64,000 bases of DNA from Ancrocorticia sp047602305 (GCA_047602305.1 JASGHO010000001.1:124001-188000), one strand, 5' to 3'; numbered from the stretch's first letter, positions 33,390 through 42,168 are shown. Notes: a model not told the origin generated them from the sequence alone. Translations and numbers: made by a program.

Positions 33390-34805
33390 ATGAAGAAAAG
33401 TGACTTGACAGTGGGTATGCCACCTACCCCGGATATCTCGGCAGAAGATGTTCAGAGGGCCCGGGCAGGCGGGGCACGCCAGCTTGTTGTGCTCGACGAC
33501 GATCCCACGGGCACCCAGTCGGTGGCGGAGCTGCCCGTCCTCAACTCATGGGAAGAAGAGGATCTTCGCTGGGCGCTGGAGACCGAGGCCCCGGCTGTCT
33601 ACGTCATGACGAACTCGCGCTCGCTTCCACCGGAGCAGGCAGCCGAGCGTAACCGCGAGGTGGTACGCGCGTCATTGGCCGCCGCGCGCGCCCTTGGTCG
33701 CGAGGTCGATTTCGTCTCCCGCGGCGATTCCACCCTGCGCGGCCACTACCCGCTGGAACCCGCCACGATCATCGAGACTCTTGCCGAGGCTGATATCGCG
33801 ATCGACGGCGTCATCCTCCTTCCCGCCTTCGGGGATGCCGGACGTATCACCGTGGGCGGCATTCACTATGCCGGAAACGATGCGGATGGCTTTGTTCCGG
33901 TGGGGGAGACCGAGTTCGCTCGCGACGCCACCTTTGGCTATAAGAGTTCTGACCTGCGCGAATGGGTGGAGGAGAAGACTGCGGGTGCGATCGCGGCGGC
34001 GGACGTGGCACTCATCGACCTGACCACGTTGCGCTCCGATCCCGAGAAGACTGCGGCGATTCTCGCCGGCCTGAGCAATGGTCAGCCTGCCGCCGCAGAC
34101 ATCGTCGAGGAAGCGGATATCCGTGCCCTCTCCCTGGCCCTGCTCGCCGTGCAGAAGCAAGGCAAGCGTTTCGTGTACCGCGTGGGCCCGCCTTTCGTGC
34201 GCGCCATGATTGGCCAGCCGGTGGTTGAGCCGCTGACCGCCGAGGACGTTTCCTCCATTCGATCCGAGGAGTCCGTCAACGGTGGCCTCATTGTGGTGGG
34301 ATCCCACGTGGCCCTCACAACCCGCCAGCTGAACAACCTGCGCGAGCGCCGTACCCCGCGCGAGTTTGTCATCGAGGTGACGAAGGTGCTCTCCGACGAG
34401 TGCGACGCTCACCTCGATGAGATTGTCGCGAACGTTGCCGAAGCGCTGCGCGAGGGCAACGCCGTGGTCTCCACCTCCCGCACCCTCGTCAAGGGCGTGG
34501 ACGGCGAGGACTCGCTGCGTATCGCGCGTGAGGTTTCGGACGCCGTCGTCGCCGTGGTGCGCAAGGTTCTCGATATCGCCCCGCCGCGATTCGTCATCGC
34601 CAAGGGCGGCATCACCTCCTCCGATGTGGCCTCGCGCGGCCTCGAAATTGGGCGCGCTATCGTGCGTGGCCCGATGCTCCCCGGAATCGTCTCGCTCTGG
34701 GAGCCGATCATGGGGCCCGCCCAGGGCATTCCCTACATCGTGTTCGCCGGCAACGTCGGTAACGATCAGTCCCTCGCGGACGTCGTCGACAAGCTGTCGC
34801 AGTAG
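33390..34805 (+). CDS. Four-carbon acid sugar kinase family (OtnK/DUF1537)
   Basis: This 471-residue protein has the N-terminal block VVLDDDPTGTQS (33-44), the conserved SRGDSTLRGHYPLE (about 110-123) and the C-terminal nucleotide-binding KGGITSSDVASRGL, all characteristic of the DUF1537/OtnK kinases. Characterised members phosphorylate 3-dehydro-threonate or -erythronate, and relatives act on other four-carbon hydroxy acids. The following gene encodes a LtnD-like dehydrogenase, the usual first-step partner. The third enzyme expected in that pathway (an OtnC-like decarboxylase/aldolase or OtnI isomerase) is not adjacent. AAGGAGG precedes the ATG. The enzyme is cytoplasmic. Confidence 0.88.
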   Translation: MKKSDLTVGMPPTPDISAEDVQRARAGGARQLVVLDDDPTGTQSVAELPVLNSWEEEDLRWALETEAPAVYVMTNSRSLPPEQAAERNREVVRASLAAARALGREVDFVSRGDSTLRGHYPLEPATIIETLAEADIAIDGVILLPAFGDAGRITVGGIHYAGNDADGFVPVGETEFARDATFGYKSSDLREWVEEKTAGAIAAADVALIDLTTLRSDPEKTAAILAGLSNGQPAAADIVEEADIRALSLALLAVQKQGKRFVYRVGPPFVRAMIGQPVVEPLTAEDVSSIRSEESVNGGLIVVGSHVALTTRQLNNLRERRTPREFVIEVTKVLSDECDAHLDEIVANVAEALREGNAVVSTSRTLVKGVDGEDSLRIAREVSDAVVAVVRKVLDIAPPRFVIAKGGITSSDVASRGLEIGRAIVRGPMLPGIVSLWEPIMGPAQGIPYIVFAGNVGNDQSLADVVDKLSQ

Positions 34806-34887
34806 CCGGACGTCCGTCGCTCCCAGCAACCCACCCGACAATCACATTCCCAACACAACGCTCAATAATTCATCAAAGGAGATTGAC

Positions 34888-35790
34888 ATGAGCAACCCAA
34901 CCATTGCAGTTCTCGGCCTTGGCGCCATGGGCCTTCCCATGGCCACATGCCTCGCGGAGAAGTTCACCGTGCGCAGCTACGACATCGCCGCTGCCCGTAT
35001 GGACCTCGCGAAGGAGGCCGGTGTGGCCCCAAGCGCCTCCGCCCGCGAGGCCGCGACCGGCGCGGACATTGTGCTGCTTGCCGTGCGTAACCGTGCGCAG
35101 CTCGACAACGCCCTATTTGGCGACGACGGCGTCACCCCGGTCCTGGAAAAGGGCGCCACCATTTTGCTCACCTCCACTGTTGGTATCGAAGCGGTCCGTG
35201 AAGTGGCGCAGCAGCTTGATACGCTTGGGCTGCATATCGTCGACGCGCCGGTCTCCGGCGGGCCGGTGCGCGCGGGCAACGGCGACCTGCTCATCGTCGT
35301 CGGTGCTACGGACGTGGCCTACGATGCCACCCTCGACGTGCTGAACCAGCTGGCTTCCACGCTGGTCCGTATCGGCCCCAACCCGGGTGATGGCCAAGCG
35401 ATGAAGACAGTCAACCAGCTGCTGTGTGGCGTGCACATCGCGGCGGGAGCCGAAGCCCTCGCCCTCGCTGAGGCCCTCGGCATTGATCCCGCGATCGCCC
35501 TCGAAACCCTTGGCGCCGGAGCTGCTGCCTCCTTCATGCTGGCCGACCGCGGCCCGCGCATGCTCCAGGCCTACGACGAGGGTGGCGCAGAAGTCCGCAG
35601 CCGCATCGACATCTTCACCAAGGACATGGGCATCGTCAACAGCGCCGCCCGAGCGGCCGGTGTGGCTACCCCGATTGCCGCCGCGGCAGAGAACCTCTAC
35701 GTTATTGCCGAGGCGCAGGGCAACGGCGCCAAGGACGATTCCTCGGTGATTACCGTGGTCGCATCTCAGAAGAAGGGAACTGTTGAGTAG
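34888..35790 (+). CDS. 3-hydroxyacid dehydrogenase, LtnD-like (HIBADH family)
   Basis: This 300-residue protein of the 6-phosphogluconate/3-hydroxyisobutyrate dehydrogenase family has the NAD motif GLGAMGLPMA (10-19), the substrate-site SGGP (123-126) and the catalytic lysine Lys173 in MKTVNQLL. In OtnK pathways the LtnD member oxidises L-threonate or D-erythronate at C2 before phosphorylation. The start at 34888 has AAAGGAG; upstream sequence in the frame belongs to the kinase gene. It sits between the kinase and a second surface hydrolase in what looks like one operon. Confidence 0.88.
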   Translation: MSNPTIAVLGLGAMGLPMATCLAEKFTVRSYDIAAARMDLAKEAGVAPSASAREAATGADIVLLAVRNRAQLDNALFGDDGVTPVLEKGATILLTSTVGIEAVREVAQQLDTLGLHIVDAPVSGGPVRAGNGDLLIVVGATDVAYDATLDVLNQLASTLVRIGPNPGDGQAMKTVNQLLCGVHIAAGAEALALAEALGIDPAIALETLGAGAAASFMLADRGPRMLQAYDEGGAEVRSRIDIFTKDMGIVNSAARAAGVATPIAAAAENLYVIAEAQGNGAKDDSSVITVVASQKKGTVE

Positions 35791-35897
35791 CGGCCCGCGG
35801 TAATCCCGTTGGCCAGCTCATCGTGAGCGGGACCACAAATGTAGACTGGCGGTGGATCCGCAACGTGACTGTAGAAATTCCCCGGGAAGGAACACTC

Positions 35898-36863
35898 ATG
35901 AGACTGAAAAGAACTCTTGTTGCTGGCCTGATGGCCAGTGCATTGATACTCGGAGGTTGTTCGAACTCCGATGACACGGCGGAAGGCGAAGCTACGCCGA
36001 CGTCGTTGAAAGAGACGCCGACGTCGTCGAAAACTCAAAGTACCGGGGACGGGCAGGTTCCGGTGGGCGAGTCGTCCACGTACCAGGGCGTGGATGTGGT
36101 GATTGTCGGAGACTACAAGATGCCGGCGACGCTCGTGGTGCCGGAAACGGCGTCGGAGGAGAATCTTGTCCCGGCGGTTGTCATGCTGCACGGTACCGGT
36201 TCGCAACGCCATGAGGCCGGAGACGGGTACGTCCACATGGCTGATGCGTTGGCGGAGGCGGGTATTGCCTCGCTTCGCATCGATTTTATGGGTGCCGGGG
36301 ATTCGGCGGAACCCGACGAGAACTTCGACTTGGACAACGCCCTGTCCGACGCGCGTGACGCGGTGGCCTACCTGCAATCCCAGCCGGGTATCAACCCGGA
36401 GGCGATCGGAGTGATGGGCTGGAGCCAAGGCGGGTTGCATGCGCTTCGCGTGGCCGCCGAGGTGGATCAGGTCAGTGCCGCGGTGACGTGGGCTGCTCCG
36501 GCCGCTCCCATGAAGGTCACTGACGAGCAGCGCGCCGAAGCCGCCGAGAAGGGTTACTTCACCCAGGAGTTCGATTGGCGCGAGCCGATGGACACCGGCC
36601 AGAAGTGGATCGACGGTATGGATGCGCTCGACATGACGGCCGTCGCCTCCCGTATCGACATCCCGCTGCTGCTCATCAACGGCAGTAACGACGACGTCGT
36701 CCCGCCCTCGAACGCCAACGACCTGCATGCGATCATCCCCTCCAGCGACGTCCTCATCATTGACGGGGCTGACCACACCTTCAACATCTTCTCCGGAGAC
36801 ATGGCGGCGTTCGATGAACTGATGTCGGCCACCGCCGGATTCTTTGCCGAGAACCTCAAGTAG
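35898..36863 (+). CDS. Lipoprotein alpha/beta hydrolase
   Basis: This 321-residue surface lipoprotein has the lipobox LGGC (Cys21). After a Thr/Ser-rich linker comes an alpha/beta-hydrolase domain of the dienelactone-hydrolase-like group: HGTGSQRHE is the oxyanion-hole region, Ser176 lies in GWSQGG, Asp265 or 266 in NGSNDDVVP, and His293 in ADHTFN. It likely acts outside the cell on an ester. GGAAGGAAC precedes the ATG at 35898. The operon therefore encodes two different surface hydrolases around two cytoplasmic enzymes, suggesting release of a four-carbon acid from an ester and its catabolism inside. Confidence 0.88.
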   Translation: MRLKRTLVAGLMASALILGGCSNSDDTAEGEATPTSLKETPTSSKTQSTGDGQVPVGESSTYQGVDVVIVGDYKMPATLVVPETASEENLVPAVVMLHGTGSQRHEAGDGYVHMADALAEAGIASLRIDFMGAGDSAEPDENFDLDNALSDARDAVAYLQSQPGINPEAIGVMGWSQGGLHALRVAAEVDQVSAAVTWAAPAAPMKVTDEQRAEAAEKGYFTQEFDWREPMDTGQKWIDGMDALDMTAVASRIDIPLLLINGSNDDVVPPSNANDLHAIIPSSDVLIIDGADHTFNIFSGDMAAFDELMSATAGFFAENLK

Positions 36864-36932
36864 GTTCCGGGGCCCCGCGTAGATTCCCGGGATCTCACGT
36901 GGGTCACCGCGGCTCACGTAGAACCCTCAACG

Positions 36933-36985
36933 CACGCAATCGCCAAACAATCTCCGCCAGGAGCTGCATGTTTGGCGATTGCGTG
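36933..36985. promoter_or_regulatory. 17-bp perfect inverted repeat overlapping a -35 box
   Basis: CACGCAATCGCCAAACA (36933-36949) and TGTTTGGCGATTGCGTG (36969-36985) are exact inverses with a 19-nt spacer. It ends 70 nt beyond the stop of the lipoprotein gene, so it may terminate that operon, and its right arm covers a possible -35 box of the next one. It could serve either role. Confidence 0.6.
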
Positions 36986-37008
36986 ACGTGAATCTCATGG
37001 GCTAAGGT
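36979..37008 (+). promoter_or_regulatory. Predicted promoter of the aldolase-glpP operon
   Basis: TTGCGT (36979-36984) and TAAGGT (37003-37008) are 18 nt apart. They place the transcript start near 37014, ahead of the leader terminator and 175 nt upstream of the aldolase start. Confidence 0.5.
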
Positions 37009-37045
37009 GTCCCTGTAAACAAAATAGCTTCCGAGATGGTTATGA

Positions 37046-37083
37046 AAGCTCGCACATGGCATTCGTCAGTGCGGGCTTTTTTG
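37046..37083 (+). terminator. Intrinsic terminator in the leader of the glpP operon
   Basis: AAGCTCGCAC (37046-37055) pairs with GTGCGGGCTT (37069-37078), a 10-bp stem with one G-U pair and a 13-nt loop, and is followed by a run of T. It is the most canonical rho-independent terminator in the window, yet it lies upstream of a plus-strand operon and downstream of its predicted promoter, the place of an attenuator. The operon encodes a GlpP-type antiterminator. Confidence 0.8.
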
Positions 37084-37188
37084 TATTTCAAACCACCTTA
37101 TCGTTCACCGTTCCCCTTCACTCACTTCACGCACCCCGCACCCACTCCTTCATTCTTCCCACACGTCATCCTTCAAAGGAGAAGAAAC

Positions 37189-37986
37189 ATGGCTAAGACT
37201 CGCAGAATGTCCAACATTTTTGCCGACGACGGCAAGTCCGTCACCCTGGCACTTGACGGCTTTGGTTTTGCCGCAAAGACCGCCGGTGTGGATCACGCCG
37301 CGCGAACCGTTCCCGCGATGGCCGAGCACGGTCTCGATAATGTCCTTGTCACCTACGGTCAGGCGAAAAACTTCGCGCAGTACTTCACTTCGGTGGGCAT
37401 GTGCCTGCGCGTGGACGTCACCACAGGAGTGTTCGATCCGAGCGTGCCGGACAACATGCCTGTCTTCGACGTGACCGATGCGCTGAAGGTGGGAGCGGAC
37501 GGCGTCGTTATTATGAACTTCCCCGGTGCCCACAACGAGCGGTCCACCAACGAGTTCGCCGCGCGCCTCGCCCAGCAATGCGACACCTGGAACGTGCCCT
37601 TCATCTGCGAATCCCTCCCGTACGGATACCCGGTGACGACGCCCGAATCGGCGGACCCCGAAGTGGTGGCCGTGGCCTCGCGCTTCTCCGAAGAACTGGG
37701 AGCGGACGTCATCAAGACGCGCTTCTCGGGAACCGATCGCGACCGCCTCATTACCGAGAATTGCACGGTGCCGGTCCTCGCGTTGGGAGGCCCGAAGTCG
37801 GATCACGAGACCTACTTCGCCTTCGTTCAGCACGTTATTGCCTGTGGGGCGAAGGGTGTGGCCGTGGGCCGCAACATCACCCAGGACCCCAAGCCGCTCG
37901 CCGTGGTGTCCGCTCTCAACGCTCTCGTCCACGAGGACGCCACCGCCGCCGAAGCGATGAAGCTCTACACCTCGCTGGATTCATGA
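37189..37986 (+). CDS. DeoC/LacD/FbaB-type class I aldolase (LsrF-like)
   Basis: This 265-residue TIM-barrel protein resembles the class I aldolases of the FbaB/LsrF/LacD group: SVTLALDGFGF near the start, VIMNFPG, the presumed Schiff-base lysine Lys176 in VIKTRFSG, and the phosphate-binding end pieces LALGGPKSD and GVAVGRNITQ. Members cleave or form phosphorylated ketoses or diketones; LsrF acts on the phosphorylated AI-2 product. Here it is the first gene of the GlpP operon and probably cleaves the phosphorylated product of the FGGY kinase two genes on. AAAGGAGAAGAAAC precedes the ATG; the longer upstream frame runs through the leader terminator and is not coding. Confidence 0.82.
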   Translation: MAKTRRMSNIFADDGKSVTLALDGFGFAAKTAGVDHAARTVPAMAEHGLDNVLVTYGQAKNFAQYFTSVGMCLRVDVTTGVFDPSVPDNMPVFDVTDALKVGADGVVIMNFPGAHNERSTNEFAARLAQQCDTWNVPFICESLPYGYPVTTPESADPEVVAVASRFSEELGADVIKTRFSGTDRDRLITENCTVPVLALGGPKSDHETYFAFVQHVIACGAKGVAVGRNITQDPKPLAVVSALNALVHEDATAAEAMKLYTSLDS

Positions 37987-38546
37987 TCGACTTCTCCCTC
38001 CCTACGGTGATCCCTTCGGTGCGGCGCATCAGGGACCTTGACCTCGCCCTCGCCAGCCCGTCGGAGTACGTGCTTCTTACCAACGTTCACATTGGCAACT
38101 TGCAGCTCCTGGCGGACAAGTGTGGCAAGGCGGGCAAGAAGGTCCTCGTTCACGCCGACCTCATCGGGGGATTCCGGCCTGATCGCGAGGGAATCAAACT
38201 GCTGCGAAACATGTACCACGTGGATGGAGTGCTCACGCAGAGCGCGCAGGTGGTCATCACAGCGAAGAAGGCCCAGCTTGCGGCCATCCAGCGAGTGTTC
38301 CTCATGGATTCCCGCTCGCTGGAGAGGGGCCTTGCGGCCATCGCCGAATGTTCGCCGGACGGGATCGAGGTGCTTCCGGGCGTGCTTGCGGCCCGCTACT
38401 GGGATCAGTTTGCGCAGTGGGAACACGAGGCTTGCCTCATTGCGGGCGGCATGGTCACTACGAAGGAGGAGGCCGCCGAACTCTTCTCGCGCGGTTATCG
38501 AGCGATCACGGCCAGCACCCCCGAGTTATGGTCGCAACGTTTCTAG
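37983..38546 (+). CDS. glpP: GlpP-family RNA antiterminator
   Basis: This 187-residue protein matches GlpP (glycerol-3-phosphate-responsive antiterminator; YgcP in E. coli): VIPSVRRIRDLDLALAS, VLLTNVHIGNLQLLADK, FVHADLIGGF-type VLVHADLIGGF, and YHVDGVLTQS. The C-terminal half has DGIEVLPGVLA and IAGGMVTTKEEA, the phosphate-binding end of the barrel. Bacillus GlpP binds leader RNA and prevents termination when bound to glycerol-3-phosphate. It overlaps the aldolase gene by ATGA, and an intrinsic terminator lies in the operon leader, so autoregulated antitermination is likely. The effector here may be a different sugar phosphate made by the operon. Confidence 0.85.
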   Translation: MIDFSLPTVIPSVRRIRDLDLALASPSEYVLLTNVHIGNLQLLADKCGKAGKKVLVHADLIGGFRPDREGIKLLRNMYHVDGVLTQSAQVVITAKKAQLAAIQRVFLMDSRSLERGLAAIAECSPDGIEVLPGVLAARYWDQFAQWEHEACLIAGGMVTTKEEAAELFSRGYRAITASTPELWSQRF

Positions 38547-38589
38547 CTCAATCGGAACGCTTCTAGCTCAACACATCAAAGGAGATCAC

Positions 38590-40143
38590 ATGAGCAAAAA
38601 ATACGTTCTGGGAATCGACAACGGAGGAACCGTCACCAAGGCGGCGATCTACGATACCCAAGGAAATATTCACGCATTGGCGCAAAGCCGCCTCGATACT
38701 CTTGTTCCGCAGCCGCTTTTCACGGAGCGCAACATTGACGACTTCTGGCAGGCCAACGTCAACGCCATCCGCCGCTGCCTGGAGCAGTCGCAGATTGACC
38801 CGAGCGAGATTGCCGCGCTTGCGATCACCGGCCATGGCAATGGCATCTACCTGGCCCGTAAGGATGGTTCCGCCCCGCGCAATGGAGTCATCTCCACCGA
38901 TGGCCGGGCCCAGAGCTATGTGGATCGCTGGCTGGCCGATCCCACATTTAAGTCGAGGGTGCGCTCGAAGACGGGCTCGATTGTGTGGGCGGGGCAGCCG
39001 GTGGCGCTGCTGGCCTGGTTCGATGATCACGAACCGGAGATCTTTGACGAGACGGACTACGTTTTCGCCGCCAAGGACTACATCCGTTATCGCCTCACCG
39101 GGCAAGCGCGGATGGAAGTTTCTGACGCCTGCGGCGTCAACATGGCTGACATTCTCAAACGGGAGATTGACCCCGATCTCTTCGAGTTCTTTGGCATTAG
39201 CCGCTGGGTAGAGAAAATCCCACCCCTGTGTGACTCCGTTGAGATCGCCGGGTATGTGACCGAGGAGGTTGCGGCGCTGACGGGCCTGGCGGCTGGCACG
39301 CCCGTTGCCGGCGGCACGATGGATATTGTGGCCGGAGCGCTTGCCTCGGGTCTGGTGGACGAGCATCAGGCGCTGGTCATCACCGGCACCTGGTCCATCA
39401 ACGAGGTCATCTCCACCGATCCCGAGCTGGACAACGAGGTGTTCCTGACGGACGTGTATCCGATTCCCGGCACCTGGCTCATCCTCGAAGGAAGCCCGAA
39501 CGGCGTGAGCAACCTGGAGTGGTATATCCGCAACGTGGTACGCAGGTACCTGGAGCTTTTTGCCGACCACAAGATGTCCGACGGCGAGGTGTTCGCACTC
39601 TGCGAGCAGATGATTCACGATTTCACCCCGGATGTGGAGGATCCGTACTTCCTCCCGTTTGTCAACGGCACCTCGATTATCCCGGATGGGCGGGCTGGCT
39701 TCGTGGGGATCACCAACTACCACGACATTCGGCACATGGTGCGCGCCGTTTATGAAGGCGTCATTTTCTCGCACATGTATCACATCAAGCAGCTGCGTGG
39801 ATACATCGACCTCAGCGGCCACGTCCGCTTCACCGGAGGAGCCGCCAACTCCCGCATGTGGGCGCAGATGTTTGCGGACGCCATTGGCCTGCCGCTCGAC
39901 ATTGTCGACGCCGAGGAGTCGGGAACCTTGGGATCGGCCATCTGTTCTGCCGTGGCGGCCGGGCTCCTCCCGGACATCGAGACGGCAATCCGTGAGATGT
40001 CCGGCACCACGCGCGAGACCGTTCACCCCAACCCCGCGTTTGCCGAACTGTTCCAGCGCCGCTTCACCCGCTTCAGCCAACACTTGGCGGCCCTGGGTGC
40101 TGACATGGACTCGACCAGCTGGATTTCCGCCAAGGAGGACTGA
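38590..40143 (+). CDS. FGGY-family carbohydrate kinase (YgcE-like context)
   Basis: This 517-residue kinase has the actin-like ATPase fold of FGGY kinases: phosphate-1 loop GIDNGGTVTK (8-17), GHGNGIYL, and the FGGY C-terminal block GHVRFTGGAANSRMWAQM with EESGTLGSAICSAVA. GGTMDIVAGAL holds the probable catalytic Asp. FGGY kinases phosphorylate sugars and polyols. It follows glpP after 43 nt, preceded by AAAGGAG, and ends 1 nt into the 2-hydroxyacid dehydrogenase gene. Its product is presumably cleaved by the aldolase and may be the ligand of GlpP. A short direct repeat (TTTCTAGCTCAA-like, 38541-38571) lies just upstream. Confidence 0.88.
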   Translation: MSKKYVLGIDNGGTVTKAAIYDTQGNIHALAQSRLDTLVPQPLFTERNIDDFWQANVNAIRRCLEQSQIDPSEIAALAITGHGNGIYLARKDGSAPRNGVISTDGRAQSYVDRWLADPTFKSRVRSKTGSIVWAGQPVALLAWFDDHEPEIFDETDYVFAAKDYIRYRLTGQARMEVSDACGVNMADILKREIDPDLFEFFGISRWVEKIPPLCDSVEIAGYVTEEVAALTGLAAGTPVAGGTMDIVAGALASGLVDEHQALVITGTWSINEVISTDPELDNEVFLTDVYPIPGTWLILEGSPNGVSNLEWYIRNVVRRYLELFADHKMSDGEVFALCEQMIHDFTPDVEDPYFLPFVNGTSIIPDGRAGFVGITNYHDIRHMVRAVYEGVIFSHMYHIKQLRGYIDLSGHVRFTGGAANSRMWAQMFADAIGLPLDIVDAEESGTLGSAICSAVAAGLLPDIETAIREMSGTTRETVHPNPAFAELFQRRFTRFSQHLAALGADMDSTSWISAKED

Positions 40144-41138
40144 TGCGTGTACTAGCCATCGCCGATGCTTTTATCCCCAAGGAGATGCTGGAGGAGGGAA
40201 CACAGGCGCTGCGGGATGCAGGTCACGAGGTCGAGGTGGTGGCCTGGGGGCCCGAGACCATCGAGGAGCTGCAGCAGATCAACCTCAAGGTGGAGCAGGG
40301 CGGCGCCAACGCCGTCGAGTTGCCAGCCGCGCTGCAAGAAAAGGTGCGCGAGTGCGACGTCGTCGTCACCCAGTTCGCCCCCATCGGAGCCGCCCTTATC
40401 GAGAGCTGTGACAAGCTGCGAGCCATCGGTGTGATGCGCGGCGGCACCGAGAATGTCGACGGCGCGACCGCCGGCCGGCGGGGAATTCCGGTCCTCAATA
40501 CCAACGGGCGTAACGCGCGGGCGGTGGCGGAGTTCGCCGTCGGCCTTATTCTCGCGGAGACACGCAACATTGCGCGCACGCACGCGGCAATGCGCGAACA
40601 CGTCTGGCTCAAGGATTTCTCGAATTCCGCGGACATCCCGGAGCTGGAGGGACGCACGGTGGGCGTGGTGGGTGCGGGGGCCATCGGGCAACTGGTCATG
40701 AAGTTCCTCGCCGCCTTCGACGCGCGCTGCATCTTCTACGACCCCTATACGGACTCCTCGCCGTATGGCGAGAAGGTTGCGAATCTCGATGACCTCCTCA
40801 CCACCAGCGACATCGTGACGATCCATTCCCGGCTCACCCCCGAGAACCATCACCTCATCGACGCCCGGCGGCTCGCCCTCATGCGGCCCTCCGCGGTGCT
40901 CATCAACACGGCGCGCTCGGGGCTGGTGGACGAAGAGGCGCTCATCGCGGCGTTGCAGCGCGGGGAGATCATGGGGGCCGCCATCGACACCTTCGATGTC
41001 GAGCCGCTGCCCGCGAATTCCCCGTGGCTGCGCCTGGCGAACGTCACCCTCACCTCTCACCTGGCCGGGAGCACGAAGGACGCCTTCCGCAAGACCCCGC
41101 GCTTGCTCAGCGCGCGTCTGCTTGCCGAGATTTTATGA
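40143..41138 (+). CDS. D-2-hydroxyacid dehydrogenase (YoaD-like)
   Basis: This 331-residue NAD-dependent enzyme shows the substrate-domain block GGTENVDGATAGRRGIPVLN, the NAD motif GVVGAGAIGQLV (about 174-185), and the catalytic Arg in NTARSGLVDE, an acidic residue after it and the His in TSHLAGST. It resembles YoaD of Bacillus subtilis, which is encoded beside the FGGY kinase YoaC, a pairing repeated twice in this window. The typical reaction is 2-keto acid to 2-hydroxy acid or the reverse. The start overlaps the kinase stop by 1 nt after AAGGAGG. Confidence 0.88.
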   Translation: MRVLAIADAFIPKEMLEEGTQALRDAGHEVEVVAWGPETIEELQQINLKVEQGGANAVELPAALQEKVRECDVVVTQFAPIGAALIESCDKLRAIGVMRGGTENVDGATAGRRGIPVLNTNGRNARAVAEFAVGLILAETRNIARTHAAMREHVWLKDFSNSADIPELEGRTVGVVGAGAIGQLVMKFLAAFDARCIFYDPYTDSSPYGEKVANLDDLLTTSDIVTIHSRLTPENHHLIDARRLALMRPSAVLINTARSGLVDEEALIAALQRGEIMGAAIDTFDVEPLPANSPWLRLANVTLTSHLAGSTKDAFRKTPRLLSARLLAEIL

Positions 41139-41191
41139 ACGACGACGGCGACGCAGCGCGAGAACGTGCCGCGTCCAGAAAGGACACAACC

Positions 41192-41944
41192 ATGGATCTG
41201 GGTCTGACGGGACAACGGGCGCTCATCACCGGAGGGGCGTCTGGGCTGGGTGCCGAGCTGGCTCGTGTGCTGGTAGCCGAAGGAGCCAAGGTGTGTATCA
41301 ACTACCGCAGCAGGGAAGCGGAAGCGGAGGATTTGATCGCGGAACTTGGGGCCGAGAACTGCGTGGCGGTGAAGGCTGATCTGGCGGTGCGGGCCGACGT
41401 CGACGCATTGTTTGAGGGCGCCGTCGCCGGACTGGGTGGGCTGGACATCCTTGTGAACAATGCGGGGGTGTGGCTCGACTGTGCCATCGGTGGGATTACC
41501 GATGAGCAATGGGATCTCTCGATGGAGGTCAACCTGCGTGCTCCGATGTGGCTGACCCAGTACTTCATCAATCACTGCCTGGCGGAGGGACGTAAGGGGC
41601 GCATCCTCAACGTCACGTCGCAGGCGGCATTCCGCGGTTCGTCGACGGGCCACGTGCCCTACGCCATCGGCAAGGCGGGACTGGTGGCGATGACCCGCTC
41701 TCTGGTGCGGGAGATGGGACCAAATGGAATCACCATCAACTGCTTGGCGATTGGCACGATGGAATCGCCGATGATTGCCCAGGCGCTGGCGGAGCGGCGG
41801 GAACTCTACGAGAAGCGCATCCCGGTGGGGTATATCGCCTCGCCGCACGATGTGGCGACGGTTGCGGCCTTCCTCGTTTCTCAACGCTCCACGTACATGA
41901 GTGGCGCCACCGTGGATGTCAGCGGCGGGCAGTTGCGGCACTAG
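41192..41944 (+). CDS. Short-chain dehydrogenase/reductase (SDR)
   Basis: This 250-residue classical SDR has the cofactor motif TGGASGLG (about 13-20), NNAG, and the catalytic Ser in NVTSQAAF with Tyr and Lys in YAIGK. The C-terminal SGATVDVSGGQ is the family ending. It is closest in style to sugar or polyol oxidoreductases such as gluconate-5-dehydrogenase and YgcW. It is the last gene of the GlpP operon, 53 nt after the 2-hydroxyacid dehydrogenase; AAAGGACACAACC precedes the ATG. E. coli ygcP-ygcW-ygcE has the same three components (antiterminator, SDR and FGGY kinase). Confidence 0.88.
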   Translation: MDLGLTGQRALITGGASGLGAELARVLVAEGAKVCINYRSREAEAEDLIAELGAENCVAVKADLAVRADVDALFEGAVAGLGGLDILVNNAGVWLDCAIGGITDEQWDLSMEVNLRAPMWLTQYFINHCLAEGRKGRILNVTSQAAFRGSSTGHVPYAIGKAGLVAMTRSLVREMGPNGITINCLAIGTMESPMIAQALAERRELYEKRIPVGYIASPHDVATVAAFLVSQRSTYMSGATVDVSGGQLRH

Positions 41945-42030
41945 GAGGTGAGCGAGGGAACGAAGCGGCGGGTCCGCTGTGGCGGCGCTACGACTTCAAC
42001 AGTCGCGGTGATGAATCTATACATCATTAA

Positions 42031-42044
42031 TGAGAAATATCTCA
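42031..42044. promoter_or_regulatory. Palindrome in an AT-rich promoter region
   Basis: TGAGAAATATCTCA is a 14-bp palindrome with a 4-nt centre, in a markedly AT-rich stretch (42005-42080) between the SDR gene and the second FGGY kinase gene. It is a candidate operator for the downstream operon. Confidence 0.4.
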
Positions 42045-42168
42045 ACCAAAAACTCATCTCTGAGAAAAAGCCCAAATAGCGGCGCGGTGAGACCGGCTCC
42101 TAGAGACTGAGATCACAACTGAATAAAGCAACAAAAAATCCGACAACTCAATCAAAGGAGATGAAGTT

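Noticed and set aside
37036..37188. Upstream extension of the aldolase reading frame
   Set aside because: It runs through the leader terminator and lacks a ribosome site; the AAAGGAG at 37176 serves the ATG at 37189.
34888..42168. Shared TCAAAGGAGA sequence upstream of several genes as a regulatory motif
   Set aside because: It sits at ribosome-binding distance before each ATG and is best explained as a strong Shine-Dalgarno sequence.
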